NCBI RefSeq assembly: GCF_004345605.1 | Contig: NZ_SLVY01000006.1 | Location: 62,001 to 126,000, forward strand | DNA length: 64,000 nucleotides | Reading direction: 5' to 3' | Origin: Rhodococcus sp. SMB37 | GTDB taxonomy: Bacteria > Actinomycetota > Actinomycetes > Mycobacteriales > Mycobacteriaceae | Shown here: piece after piece, positions 25,422-34,435 of the stretch | How the letters are laid out: each line of letters begins with the position of its first letter | Numbering within the stretch: position 1 is the stretch's first letter | Notes under the pieces: model-generated | Database searches by the model: none | The model's input: the letters and a program-made list of their open reading frames with translations, nothing else | What the model was told of the DNA's origin: nothing | Made by a program: the position numbers and the translations under genes

Positions 25422-26599
25422 CACATTCTCCCACTTTCGGCCGACTTCAAGGATTCACCTGAGACGGTGCCCGGCACGGCGGCACCTACCCGGTCTAGCT
25501 GACGTCTGCGCTTCCCGATCCAGGATTTGCTCTGCACGGGAAGAAGATCGAACCGATCTCCGTCAGCGAACTGTCCAAGTTGCTCTCGCGCGGCCACCGG
25601 CCACGATGGATTGACAAGCGCCTCGCGACCCAAGGCGACCAAGTCGGCAGCAGCGGTTCGAATGACGTCATCGGCTTGCCACGCATCGGCGATGAGCCCG
25701 ACCGCTAGAGTCGGAATCTCCACCCGCCGCCGCAGTTCCGCGGCAAGATGGACCTGATAACCGGGTCGGATCTCGTGGTGATAGGAACCGATTCCTCCAG
25801 AGGAGCAGTCCACCAGGTCCACTCCGACCTCTTTCAACCGCCTCGCGAACTCGATCGAGTCTTCAAGGCTGATACCACCTGGGGCGCCGTCGATCACGGA
25901 AAGTCGCACGAACAGCGGCCGCTCGTCCGGCCACACCTCACGGACAGCTTCGACGACACGAAGCGGATAGCGCATGCGTCCCTCGAGGCTGCCCCCGAAT
26001 TCGTCTGTACGCGTGTTACTCAGTGGCGACAAGAAGCTATGGAGCAGATAACCGTGTGCCGCGTGAATCTCGATGACGTCGAAACCCGCCTCGACGGCGC
26101 GCTTGACAGCAGCTTTCCACCCGTCGAGCTGATGTTCCAGTTCGGCGGTGGTAAGCGCGGACGGCCGTTGCCATCCCTCGGAGTGCGGTTCGTCTGTTGC
26201 CGAATAGATGTCCCATCGGCTGTCCTCGGGGCGCTCCCCCTCAGAAACCCAAGGAGGGAGAGTGGCAGCTTTCGCGCCAGCGTGGCCCAATTGCAGCCCG
26301 ATACGAGCCCCGTGCCCGTGCGCGAAGTCGACGACACGGCGTAACGGCGGAAGCTGCGAATCGTCCCACAACCCAAGGTCACCGTAGGTGAGCCGGCCCT
26401 CAGGACTGATCGCGGTCGCCTCGACCATGACCAAGCCGAAACCCCCGAGAGCGAAGCGACCTAGATGCACAAGATGATAGTCGTTCGCGATCCCCCCCTC
26501 CGCCGAGTACTGACACATCGGCGAAACCACAGTCCTGTTCCGGAAGGTGATGCCGCGAAGGGTCCAGGGATCGAAGAGTCGATCAGACTTATCTTGCAT
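25421..26599 (-). CDS. NADH:flavin oxidoreductase, Old Yellow Enzyme (YqjM-like)
   Basis: A 392-aa FMN ene-reductase. SPMCQYSAEGG near residue 26 carries the Cys typical of YqjM-type enzymes. QLGHAGAKA, the HAAHGYLLHSFLSP active-site pair and the phosphate-binding LVALGREALVNP follow. It reduces alpha,beta-unsaturated ketones or acyl compounds using NAD(P)H. ATG 26599 is chosen after AGGTAGGAACCGAACG. The operator at 26688 and an AT-rich promoter lie upstream. Confidence 0.92.
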   Translation of the reverse strand: MQDKSDRLFDPWTLRGITFRNRTVVSPMCQYSAEGGIANDYHLVHLGRFALGGFGLVMVEATAISPEGRLTYGDLGLWDDSQLPPLRRVVDFAHGHGARIGLQLGHAGAKAATLPPWVSEGERPEDSRWDIYSATDEPHSEGWQRPSALTTAELEHQLDGWKAAVKRAVEAGFDVIEIHAAHGYLLHSFLSPLSNTRTDEFGGSLEGRMRYPLRVVEAVREVWPDERPLFVRLSVIDGAPGGISLEDSIEFARRLKEVGVDLVDCSSGGIGSYHHEIRPGYQVHLAAELRRRVEIPTLAVGLIADAWQADDVIRTAAADLVALGREALVNPSWPVAAREQLGQFADGDRFDLLPVQSKSWIGKRRRQLDRVGAAVPGTVSGESLKSAESGRM

Positions 26600-26687
26600 C
26601 GTTCGGTTCCTACCTTCTCTTCTTTCCACGTCAACCGCTGAGACGGACTACCCCGTTGCATCCCCACGGTCCTTCAGAAGTATTTAA

Positions 26688-26703
26688 TCGAGTGACCGAT
26701 TCA
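26688..26703. promoter_or_regulatory. Palindromic operator upstream of the OYE operon
   Basis: TCGAGTGACCGATTCA followed by AATAATAATC, about 90 bp upstream of the start at 26599. It is the third close match to the catabolic operator and marks the edge of the catabolic island. Confidence 0.6.
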
Positions 26704-26802
26704 ATAATAATCTAGGCCACCTCTTCGAACAGGTCAATGGGCAAGCCGACCTCCCTCGCGCTCATTCCCGTGGACCCCGCCGTCCTCCGCTACCGTTCCG
26801 CT

Positions 26803-27753
26803 ATGGGCACGACCCTGCACGCACCCCACCCCTGGCCGCACATCACCTCGGCCCTGCGCGGTCCCGGCCCCCGCCGCGCCGCCATCGCCTACCTCGATCA
26901 CACCGCACTGCAGTTGCTGCCGCTGCGCGCCGGGGACCAGTTGATCGTCAACGCCGCCCGCGCGGCCGTGCGTGCGCACGCCACCTCCCCCACCGCCCTG
27001 TCCCGCTTCCTCGATGCCGGGGTGCGGGTGCTGTCCACCCCGAACCTGCACACCGGCCTGATCGTCACCGGCGGCCGGGTGATCGTCGGCCCCGCCAGCG
27101 CCTCCCACAGCTCCACCCTCGCGGACGAAACCGCGCTGATCACCGACGATCCCGACGCCATCGCCGCGGCCCACGCGTTCCTCGACGGGCTCGTCGACAC
27201 GATCGAGGTCGACGGGGTGTTCCTCGCGGGCGCCACCGCCATCTGGCAGGTCGGGCGCGTCGTGCCGCTGGCCGGGATCGGCAACCGCACCCGCACAGGC
27301 CACGACTTCCTCCCCACCCCCGTGCGCCGGATGTTCCTGCGGCACCTCGGCGACTACACCCCCACCGACGAAGACGAGAACCATTGGGCTGCAACCGCTC
27401 CCGTTTCGATCGTCCCGAACCCGCGCTACCACACCCCATGGATCCGCCAGAACACCCCCGGCCCCGACCGCCGCAGCCGCCTCCAACCCGGCGACGTCGT
27501 GATCCGGATCAGTGACGACGACGTGTGCCTTCATCCGCCGGCCGTCGTCGACACCGGCCCGGTCCACATCCCTTACACTCGCCACGCCGTCGCCTACCGG
27601 CTACGCGCCCGCACCGACCTCGAACCCCTGACCGTAGCCGGCGTCGCGCGCGCCCTCGCCGACCTCGGGCACCCCCACCCGCGCCTGCACCACGACCACC
27701 GCGTCGTCTCCCCGAGCCTGCGCGCGGCGCTGCTGGAGCTGTGGACGCTGTGA
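26803..27753 (+). CDS. PLD-like protein without catalytic lysine
   Basis: About 316 aa. The N-terminal half resembles a phospholipase D/nuclease half-domain: after VRVLSTPNLHTGLIV it has GPASASHSST, the position of the GSAN-type strand after the HxK motif. The lysine of HxK is missing (HTG), so nuclease activity is doubtful. The C-terminal half is unassigned. The frame is open back to 26737; neither possible start has a good ribosome-binding site. It is the first gene past the catabolic island and very GC-rich. Confidence 0.6.
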   Translation: MGTTLHAPHPWPHITSALRGPGPRRAAIAYLDHTALQLLPLRAGDQLIVNAARAAVRAHATSPTALSRFLDAGVRVLSTPNLHTGLIVTGGRVIVGPASASHSSTLADETALITDDPDAIAAAHAFLDGLVDTIEVDGVFLAGATAIWQVGRVVPLAGIGNRTRTGHDFLPTPVRRMFLRHLGDYTPTDEDENHWAATAPVSIVPNPRYHTPWIRQNTPGPDRRSRLQPGDVVIRISDDDVCLHPPAVVDTGPVHIPYTRHAVAYRLRARTDLEPLTVAGVARALADLGHPHPRLHHDHRVVSPSLRAALLELWTL

Positions 27754-27802
27754 CCGATGGCGGCGGCCCTCACCTGCGCAGTGGCCACGTCGTGGCGGCG
27801 AA

Positions 27803-27829
27803 CCCATAGCTCCCATAGGGGATATAGGG
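27803..27829. repeat. CCCATA-type palindromic cluster, same motif as near parAB
   Basis: CCCATAGCTCCCATAGGGG then ATATAGGG. CCCATA and TATAGGG units recur as palindromes at 55001, 56254 and 56528 around the partition genes. It may be a distant partition or replication protein site. Confidence 0.4.
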
Positions 27830-27889
27830 ATGGCGCCGATCGAACCGGCCCCGCCGGCGAAGCGGAACTGCCTCGACGAACACCGTCTC

Positions 27890-27914
27890 CGATCAGCGGT
27901 GAGGACACGTCCCC
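27890..27914 (-). repeat. Dispersed GGGGACGTGTC element, copy 1
   Basis: On the - strand GGGGACGTGTCCTC is followed by CTGATC. Core intact, RTYTT part diverged; best matched by the copy at 61252. It lies just past the decayed hypothetical gene. Confidence 0.5.
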
Positions 27915-27964
27915 GGTGAGGGCGGTGGAGGCGGCCGAGCCGGCGCGTACCCCGGCTTTGGCCA

Positions 27965-28733
27965 CCGGCGGCACGAAGATCGACGAGGATGCTCTCCACC
28001 TTCCGGGCCGGTGCTTCCCTCGGTTCCGCAAGACCGAGATGCACCGATCGCCAGCCCGGGACCTCGAGGTATTCGATGAATCCGGCCATCCCGTCGAACG
28101 TCAACATGACCCGCTGCGTGCCGCTCGGACGGCGAACCGTCCTCGTCGCCACAACCGCACCCTCGCGCAGTAGCACCGCTTTGTCGGTCAGGTACCGGAG
28201 CGTCGCCGAATGCTCGCCGACGGTGACCTCCCCCCGGGTGTACGACATGGAGGGTCCGGTGCTTGTCGTGCTTCACCAGCTGGTGGAGGACCCAGAGCCG
28301 GTGATCCTCGCGCTCCTTTGATAGTGAACGGTTGCGCTGCGCCAATGCAGTCGGCAACCGCCGGCACGACCCACTGCGGGTACTGCTTCAGCCAGCTCGC
28401 CCACTTCGACTTCTCGACATGGAGGGGGAACTGGATACTCTGCGCTTGCTCCTCGGGGAGGGTGTGTCGTGAGGTGAGGTAGCCGAAGAAGCCATGGCCC
28501 AGGGCGGCACGAAGATTCGGGAGAATGTCGCCGACGATCAGGCCCCGTTCGGTCGGGGGCTCTTCGTTCACCCACGCGACGCACTCGACAATGAGCCGCG
28601 TGTCGTCCTGCGGATCGTTACGCTGCCGGTACGTGAAGTCGATGGGATCCCGGCCCCGGTACGCGTGAATCTCCGAGCTCAAATTCGTCAGGTGATGCCA
28701 GGCCCTCGACAGCGTGCTGCATGCGCTCTGCAC
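27965..28733 (-). pseudogene. Hypothetical actinobacterial protein, broken by two frameshifts
   Basis: One protein can be pieced together from three frames: GTG at 28733 to about 28340 (FTYRQRNDPQDDTRLIVECV, then the GDILPNLRAAL motif), then about 28330-28250 (EDHRLWVLHQLVKHDKHRTL), then about 28250-27965 (GEVTVGEHSATLRYLTDKAV onwards). The NLRAAL region resembles a widespread uncharacterised actinobacterial family. As it stands it cannot be made as one chain, unless the shifts are sequencing errors. Confidence 0.6.
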
Positions 28734-29136
28734 CCGGAGCGGAACCTCGCCGAAGAGAGATCGACCGGATCATCACCCACACCCTCGCCCACTCGTGGGA
28801 CAACGCCGACGCCCGTAACGAGGGGCGCGCCGTGCCACGGCATCGGTCTTCCGCGATTTCGGGCTCAAGCCGGTGGGGAACCGTACGACTCCGCCGCCGC
28901 CTCCATCGAGGCCCACTACCTCGTCGGCTGACGAATGCGCCGAGGTCCAGCCACCTGCGGCGGTTGCTGGACCTCGGTGCTCGGAACGAGAGATATCGGG
29001 TGTACGTCGGTCCCCACATCGGCACTACGGCCAAATTTCGGACGCGCCGGCCTTGGGTGGCTGGCGGAGTTCTTCTGTACGACGCGGGAGCGCCTCCCGC
29101 AGGCGAAGGCCATCGACCCCCATCGTCGGTGAAGCA
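28734..29136. other. Region without a supported gene
   Basis: About 400 bp between the broken gene and repB. Several frames are open on both strands because of the GC content. Fragments such as DRIITHTLAHSWDN and SAAASIEAHYLVG on the + strand hint at another decayed gene, but no continuous frame with a ribosome-binding site is visible. Confidence 0.4.
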
Positions 29137-29406
29137 CTACCGCAACTCCTCGACCTTGCGGGCATCGTGCAGAATCCGCCCTACCGCTCCGGTCGAGATC
29201 CCCATCTCCTCGGCGATCTCGCGGTATTTCATCCCCTGCTCACGCAGTCCCACCACCCGTCTGCGCCGAGCCTCCGCTCGCTCGAGGAAGTCTTCTCGGG
29301 GCTCGGCGACCAGCCGACGTGCGGTCCGCTCGGACGAGCCGAGCCGCCGGGCCAGTTCCTTGGCAGTGATAGCTCGGCGTTGTTTCGCCCGCGCACCGCC
29401 GCTCAC
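29137..29406 (-). CDS. repB: Replication protein RepB, pAL5000 type
   Basis: An 89-aa basic protein. A helix-turn-helix like that of sigma-factor region 4 is visible (YREIAEEMGISTGAVGRILH), and a second one in the N-terminus (AKELARRLGSSERTARRL). In pAL5000-type theta plasmids RepB follows RepA and binds the origin (family knowledge). Here its start overlaps the repA stop by 4 bp, as in that family. It probably binds sites upstream of repA. Confidence 0.85.
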   Translation of the reverse strand: MSGGARAKQRRAITAKELARRLGSSERTARRLVAEPREDFLERAEARRRRVVGLREQGMKYREIAEEMGISTGAVGRILHDARKVEELR

Positions 29407-30311
29407 AGCGCGTACTCCAATGCAGTAGCCAGGTCGAACTTGGTAGCCCGCTTGCGGTTGGCTTCTCGTTTCGCGGACGTCATGATCTTGGCACTGGCCT
29501 TGCCACCTTTACTGCCACGCGCGGCCTGACGGGCCCGGAAGGTGGCCTCGTCGAAGTTACGCCAGATCCACTTGCCGATGGAGTGCGCGGTGGCGCGGAC
29601 CTCGACGAACGGCAACGGGTCGGCGAACTCGGTGTTGACCGCGTGACACCGCTGCAGCACAAGCTGGAGCCACTGCTCGGCAGTGCCGTCGCGGTGGCTC
29701 CACCACTGCGGGTAGGCCCATTTGCGGGCGGTATCGAACATCGTGACATTGCGACCCAGACCCGCCGAACGGTCGGGCCGGCGTGGTGCCTGACGAGGCG
29801 TGTGGATGGTGGCCAGGTCTCGCAGCGCGTACGGATCCGCAGGCCCGTAGAGGGTTTCCCACTCGGGATGGATCGGGTTCTTGGTCAGCTGCCCGCCGTA
29901 GGAGAAATCCCCACCAACGGAGATGCACAGACCTCGCTCGATGCGGTGCGCCAAGCGCAGCGGGCTCAAGCGTGCGGAGTCGGTGCGGCAGACGCGATGG
30001 TCGCCGAGCCACCAGCCCAGGTGCGCCCGGCCAGAGGGTGACTGGGAGACCCAGCTCGGTGCCGGATGATCCGACGGCTTCTCGAAGGCACGCAGCGCCG
30101 CATCGGGGTGGTCGCAGTCGATGACAATCGATCCGAGCAGGGCATGCGGGGAGTGCTGGATGTAGCGCATCGTCAACGCCTCGTCGCGGCTCATCCGGTA
30201 CTGGCCGTGCTCGAGTTGGTTCGTCGCGAACGGTCGGTGCGGCAGTAGCACCTCGCTGCCCCACTGCTCGTCACTGAGAAGCAGCGCCTTCGCGGTATCC
30301 ATACCGAGCAT
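29403..30311 (-). CDS. repA: Replication protein RepA, pAL5000/pFAJ2600 type
   Basis: A 302-aa replication initiator. Family features are the N-terminal RMSRDEALTMRYIQHSPHA, the acidic catalytic strand IVIDCDHPDAALRAF, GRAHLGWWL, and a C-terminal helical region (SIGKWIWRNFDEATFRARQA) before a basic tail. The acidic strand fits a primase-like active site. It should start theta replication with RepB. ATG 30311 is used; a second ATG at 30302 is possible. Direct repeats lie directly upstream. Confidence 0.88.
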   Translation of the reverse strand: MLGMDTAKALLLSDEQWGSEVLLPHRPFATNQLEHGQYRMSRDEALTMRYIQHSPHALLGSIVIDCDHPDAALRAFEKPSDHPAPSWVSQSPSGRAHLGWWLGDHRVCRTDSARLSPLRLAHRIERGLCISVGGDFSYGGQLTKNPIHPEWETLYGPADPYALRDLATIHTPRQAPRRPDRSAGLGRNVTMFDTARKWAYPQWWSHRDGTAEQWLQLVLQRCHAVNTEFADPLPFVEVRATAHSIGKWIWRNFDEATFRARQAARGSKGGKASAKIMTSAKREANRKRATKFDLATALEYAL

Positions 30312-30331
30312 GGTGCACCATCAAGATCGGC

Positions 30332-30396
30332 TATTCGGGTAGGACACGCCGAAGCCATATAGAGGATTATTCGGGTAGGACACGCCGAAGCCATAT
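30332..30396. repeat. Two 29-bp direct repeats upstream of repA
   Basis: Two identical 29-bp units (30332-30360 and 30368-30396; they begin TATTCGGGTAGGACACGCCG) recur with a 36-bp period just upstream of repA. Such iteron-like pairs fit the origin or autoregulatory site bound by RepB. Confidence 0.7.
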
Positions 30397-30543
30397 CAGG
30401 TATCCCTAGAAATCCTCTTCTTGATTGCGTCTATTCGCAGAGCAACGGCACCCCACCGACAAGACACTCGGAGAAACCAGATCGGCCGGTTCCGCAAACT
30501 CCGACCCTGCCATGGCCGGGGCCTGCCCACTTAAAGTTGATGT

Positions 30544-30984
30544 ATGACCACAACACGTGCCGAGTCCGCACCCTTCGTACAGAACGTTGCTGCCGAGTTA
30601 GCCGCGTTCCTCAAGCACTACATCACCTGGCACGACCGGCGCACAGCCGTCGAGGCCGCGGCGCGCGCCGCGGTGAAAGCAGCCGGCGGACGCATCATCA
30701 CCGGCGGGCAAGACAGGCCGTGGGTGGACGGACGGACCACGGAGACCTACTACGACCAGGAAACCGGGGAGAAGCTGGGCGTCATCGTCTGGCAGAACAA
30801 CGATATGAACGTGCCGGCGTCGAGCACCATGGAATTCCACGACGCCGACGTGCACATCGACCTTCTGGTCGACGACGAAGACCTCGGCGAGGACATCCCC
30901 GACCCGTTCGGGTTCCGGTCGTGGGCCGATGAACAGGACATCGACGAGCTGCGCCACATGCTCGCTGCGTCACCGAATCCATAA
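30544..30984 (+). CDS. Hypothetical acidic protein
   Basis: A 146-aa acidic protein. There are no membrane segments or cysteines. A central beta-rich part (GGRIITGGQDRPWVDGRTTE) and a strongly acidic C-terminus (LLVDDEDLGEDIPDPF) are visible. I do not recognise the family. The ATG is close behind TTAAAGTTGATGT, so the message could be nearly leaderless. It diverges from repA across the replicon region. Confidence 0.6.
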   Translation: MTTTRAESAPFVQNVAAELAAFLKHYITWHDRRTAVEAAARAAVKAAGGRIITGGQDRPWVDGRTTETYYDQETGEKLGVIVWQNNDMNVPASSTMEFHDADVHIDLLVDDEDLGEDIPDPFGFRSWADEQDIDELRHMLAASPNP

Positions 30985-31099
30985 GACCTGAACGTTCGGC
31001 GACGCCGGACCACGAGATCCACAACCTCCGCTGGATAGACAGCACACCGGTGAGCCGGCGAGATGGAACCGATCTGCGACACGCTGCGTCCAACCAGGT

Positions 31100-31261
31100 A
31101 TGACCGAAGACGAACATCAACGCATCGCCGAACTCCACGTCGACAGTGACCCTGTCGTCCTCGCGCAGCTTCGCCGAGACCCCGACATCGCGTCCTTCCT
31201 GGACCAGCTCGACCTCGTAGTCTGGGAATTGCAGATGCTGCGCGACCGCGGGAACCCATAG
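31100..31261 (+). CDS. Small hypothetical protein
   Basis: A 53-aa acidic, helical peptide (LAQLRRDPDIASFLDQLDLV). CCAGGT precedes the ATG, a weak ribosome-binding site. No family recognised. Copy 2 of the dispersed element starts 34 bp after its stop. Confidence 0.45.
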   Translation: MTEDEHQRIAELHVDSDPVVLAQLRRDPDIASFLDQLDLVVWELQMLRDRGNP

Positions 31262-31294
31262 GCCGGCAGTGGAAGACCAGACGCAATACCGGCC

Positions 31295-31320
31295 TTGGAC
31301 AGCACGAATGACACGTCCCT
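31295..31320 (-). repeat. Dispersed GGGGACGTGTC element, copy 2
   Basis: On the - strand AGGGACGTGTCATTCGTGCT then GTCCAAG. Intergenic, after the 53-aa gene and before the ligase. Confidence 0.7.
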
Positions 31321-31479
31321 GACCGGGACATCCAACCGCTCCACGAACTGCCCATACACTCGACCGCTGCCTCGATATGTCCCCGGAGCATTCTTCGGCG
31401 CCGGAGGCGCGGTGTCCCGGTGAGGTTTCTTCGGTCTGTTCGCCGAACACGGTGCGGCCCTGTGCCACAGACTCGATAC

Positions 31480-32447
31480 ATGCCGTCCACCTCGTCGGAG
31501 CTGTCCCCGATGCTGGCCACCCTCGGCCAGCTCCCGGCCGGGGACAGCTGGGCGTGGGAGATGAAATGGGACGGCGCCAGAGCAATCTCCCAGGTCAGAG
31601 CCGGTGCCTGCCGGTTCTACAGCCGCAACGGCAACGACATCACCGTCTCCTACCCAGAGCTGCCCGATCCGCTGCTGGCCGCACTCGACGGCCGCGCCGC
31701 GGCCTCGACGGGGAGATCGTCGCCCTGGACCAGGGCCGGCCGTCCTTCACCCTCCTACAGCGCAGGATGCACGTACAACAGGTGACGCCGCAGCTACGCG
31801 CCGAGGTACCGGTCACGCTCTACCTGTTCGATGTCCTGGCTGTCGACGGCCACTCGACCACGGGACTGCCGTACCTCGAACGCCGCTCCCTGCTCGACGA
31901 TCTCGTGGAGCAGGGCACGCGGGTGCAGGTGCCGCCGTTCTGGACGGAGACAACCGGAGAGCAGATGCTCGCGCTCGCCCGCGAACACCACCTCGAAGGG
32001 GTAGTCGCCAAACGGATCGACTCGAAATATCAGCCGGGCCGCCGCTCCCCCGACTGGATAAAACACCCGCTCAGAGCCAATACAGAGGGAATCATTGTCG
32101 GCTGGCTCCCGGGGTCCGGGACCGCCGCGGGTGGGATCGGTTCGCTGATCCTCGCCGCACACGATGACGACGATCGGCTCACGTATATCGGCGGGGTCGG
32201 AACGGGTTTCAGTTCATCCACCCGGCGGGAGCTGCGCGTACAACTCGAATCGCTCGAGCGGCCGACCAGCCCGCTGGCGGTGGCGGCACCGGCCCGCGAG
32301 ACCCGAGGGGCCCATTGGGTCGACGCCGTCCTCGTGGGGGACGTCGAGTACAGGGAGTATGTCGGCGGAAGCCTTCGCCATCCGAGTTGGAAAGGGCTGC
32401 GGTCCGACAAGGTTCCGGGCGAGGTCGGCTTACCGGGCCGGCACTGA
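31480..32447 (+). pseudogene. ATP-dependent DNA ligase, one frameshift
   Basis: The first frame (from ATG 31480) has the adenylation motif EMKWDGARA with the KxDG lysine, and RNGNDIT. At about 31700 the match moves to another frame: LDGEIVALDQGRPSF, then LEGVVAKRIDSKYQPGRRSPDWIKH, and a C-terminal OB domain ending in KVPGEVG. One base is missing near GCCGCGGCCTCGAC. Intact, it would be a LigC/LigD-type ligase of about 320 aa that seals nicks. It is either truly broken or a sequencing error. Confidence 0.82.
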
Positions 32448-32673
32448 TCCGCCGGCCTTGTTCGAGGCAACGACACCGGGCGCCGAAACCCCCACCGCTA
32501 CCGTGGCTTCATGTTTCCGAGCAGTGCCATCACGACCACAGCAACGCCCACCGCGGGACTGTTCTCTCTACGGCTTTCCGAGAAACGTTCCGAACACGCC
32601 CACAATTCGGATCTCGGCACTGACCACCACAGTGCCCCTTCTGCGCTGTAGCCGACCTCTTCCAGGAGCGTTC

Positions 32674-33213
32674 ATGTTCAAGTTCTTCCGCCGCAAGCCG
32701 CGAATCGCCACCGCGCCCGAGCCTGAGCCACCCATTTTCGGTGAACGCATCAGTACAGCGCCACCGGCCGCCCGTGAGCACGCGAAGCGGTTGCTGACCA
32801 ATCTTCAGGTCACAGAACCGTTTACTGAGCCCGACTGCGACGAGCATGCACTGTGGAAGGCCGGCAAACTTGTGCCCTTCTACATCACCTATCTACTCGA
32901 TGCCGGCGGCCATGTCGGCCCCAGCGTCGATGCAGCCTGCCTTGCAGAAGAACCCGCGGTCGACCGGTGGGAGACGGGCGTGGAGTATCCCCGTTGGGAG
33001 CAGACCGTGGCCCTGGCCCGATTCCTCGACGTCCGTGTCCGGGACCTGACTCATCCCGACGTCGAACCTCGTCACCATGAGATCCGGCCGAAGATGCGAC
33101 TTCCTGGACTAGCGATCATGTCGTTCGAGCCGGCCGCAGTCGAAGAAGCCACCAAGTCGTCGCTTGCGGAAGGCCCTGCCCTGTCGGCACCGGACAACGA
33201 GCCCGTTCGGTAG
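32674..33213 (+). CDS. XRE-like helix-turn-helix protein
   Basis: A 179-aa protein. A helix-turn-helix near residues 90-130 is recognisable from VDRWETGVEYPRWEQTVALA and RFLDVRVRDLTHP, the Xre/Cro pattern with RWExG. The basic N-terminus (FKFFRRKPR) and variable C-terminus are unassigned. ATG 32674 has CCAGGAGCG upstream. Probably a DNA-binding regulator of a nearby operon. Confidence 0.65.
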   Translation: MFKFFRRKPRIATAPEPEPPIFGERISTAPPAAREHAKRLLTNLQVTEPFTEPDCDEHALWKAGKLVPFYITYLLDAGGHVGPSVDAACLAEEPAVDRWETGVEYPRWEQTVALARFLDVRVRDLTHPDVEPRHHEIRPKMRLPGLAIMSFEPAAVEEATKSSLAEGPALSAPDNEPVR

Positions 33214-33243
33214 CGGCTGAAGCACAGCATCCCTGCACACCGC

Positions 33244-33276
33244 GTGTGGCCTGCACCGCGAGGGTGCAGGCCACAC
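33244..33276. terminator. Bidirectional hairpin between convergent genes
   Basis: A perfect 14-bp stem (GTGTGGCCTGCACC and its complement) has a 5-nt loop. It lies between the + strand XRE-like gene and the - strand sensor-like gene, where a terminator for both is expected. T-runs are absent on both sides. Confidence 0.6.
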
Positions 33277-33339
33277 ATGCATGGAGATGCGCATAGGCCG
33301 CGCGGGCGCGGCCGCAGGCCGAGCGCGCCGGGTCCGAGA

Positions 33340-34341
33340 TCAGTACAGGTCGTCGGCAGGGGCGACTTGAATGAGCATCAGTTCCGCATGGGCGGGACGG
33401 TCTTTCAGCTGGAACGGGCGCATGGTCACCGAGGACTTCACCCACTCGTCGTCGCCGCGGTGCAGCCGCACCAGATCCACGGTATAAGGCTCCTCACCGG
33501 CGCCGATTCGTCGCGCGCTGGCTTGCAGCTGGGGCAGATCGTCCGGATGCACGACCGGTCCGGTCAGGTGCGCATATTGCCATTCCAACCACTGCGGAGC
33601 GCGACCGATCCACAGCACGACAGAGCCGCGCTGCGCCTCGAACACTGCGACGTGCACATTGGAGCCGTCCAGCCCTTCCTGGAGCCCCAGTTCGGCGAGA
33701 GTCGGCACGGACGGGGAGTACACGTCGGAAAAGTCGTGGTAGAGCACCATTACGCCGGAGCCATCGGGTGCGGGGCGCAGAACCGCCTGCCACTGCATGG
33801 CATGGCCGTGGTCGTGCCTGACGGCAAACCATGTGCTGAGCGCCATGCCGGGTTTCGGGGTCAGGGTGATTTCCAGGAACTCTTGTTCCTTCTCGAAGTG
33901 GATCGCGCGATTGATGTAGTCCGACGACAAGGCCGTCGGGACCCAGTCTTCGAGAAGGGTTCCCGACATCGCCCCGGACTCCCAGGTCTGGTAGATCAGC
34001 CAGTCGGTCGTCGACCAGAACACTCCCGAGGTCAGGCGCCGTGGCGGGATTTCCTCGTCGGGATTCCCGATCCATAGCTGAATGCCGTGTACATCGCGGA
34101 ACGGTCCGATGATCGGCCACGCATAGTACCGCCACGAGCGGCCCTGCTTCTTCGAGCCAAGTACTCGATCGAACGGTTCGCGTGTGCGGCGAACGTGTTC
34201 CACGATCGGCTCGATCAGGATGTCCGCTGCCGGTGACACATTCCTACTGCGGATGGAGGTCAGTTCTTTTGCTTCGTCCCCCGAAGCGACCAGCGTCGCT
34301 GCGCCCTCCACCAGTGTTTCGATCAGATGCCACTTTCCCAA
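33340..34341 (-). CDS. Sensor-like protein with GAF/PAS-like domains
   Basis: A 333-aa soluble protein. The N-terminal part has a GAF-like look; the C-terminal part (APQWLEWQYAHLTGPVVHPDDLPQ) resembles a PAS domain. I infer a ligand-sensing protein of the actinobacterial DUF5593-like sort, without an output domain. The start is uncertain: TTG at 34341 is the only upstream start codon and has no clear ribosome-binding site. It follows the P450 by 94 bp and may report on that enzyme's substrate. Confidence 0.5.
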   Translation of the reverse strand: MGKWHLIETLVEGAATLVASGDEAKELTSIRSRNVSPAADILIEPIVEHVRRTREPFDRVLGSKKQGRSWRYYAWPIIGPFRDVHGIQLWIGNPDEEIPPRRLTSGVFWSTTDWLIYQTWESGAMSGTLLEDWVPTALSSDYINRAIHFEKEQEFLEITLTPKPGMALSTWFAVRHDHGHAMQWQAVLRPAPDGSGVMVLYHDFSDVYSPSVPTLAELGLQEGLDGSNVHVAVFEAQRGSVVLWIGRAPQWLEWQYAHLTGPVVHPDDLPQLQASARRIGAGEEPYTVDLVRLHRGDDEWVKSSVTMRPFQLKDRPAHAELMLIQVAPADDLY

Positions 34342-34435
34342 TTTTTTTCGGCCCCCGCCTATTTCGTTTCGGTCTCAAATCCTTGGGAAGTGTAACGAAG
34401 TGAGTCCGTGAGCGATCGGGGGCCGCTCTTGGGGG

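Noticed and set aside
26803..27753. Functional phospholipase D or nuclease
   Set aside because: The HxK lysine is absent in the only recognisable half-site.
30191..30394. Short - strand open frame containing the duplicated peptide MASACPTRI
   Set aside because: It is the translation of the 29-bp direct repeats and overlaps the repA start; a regulatory repeat explains it better.
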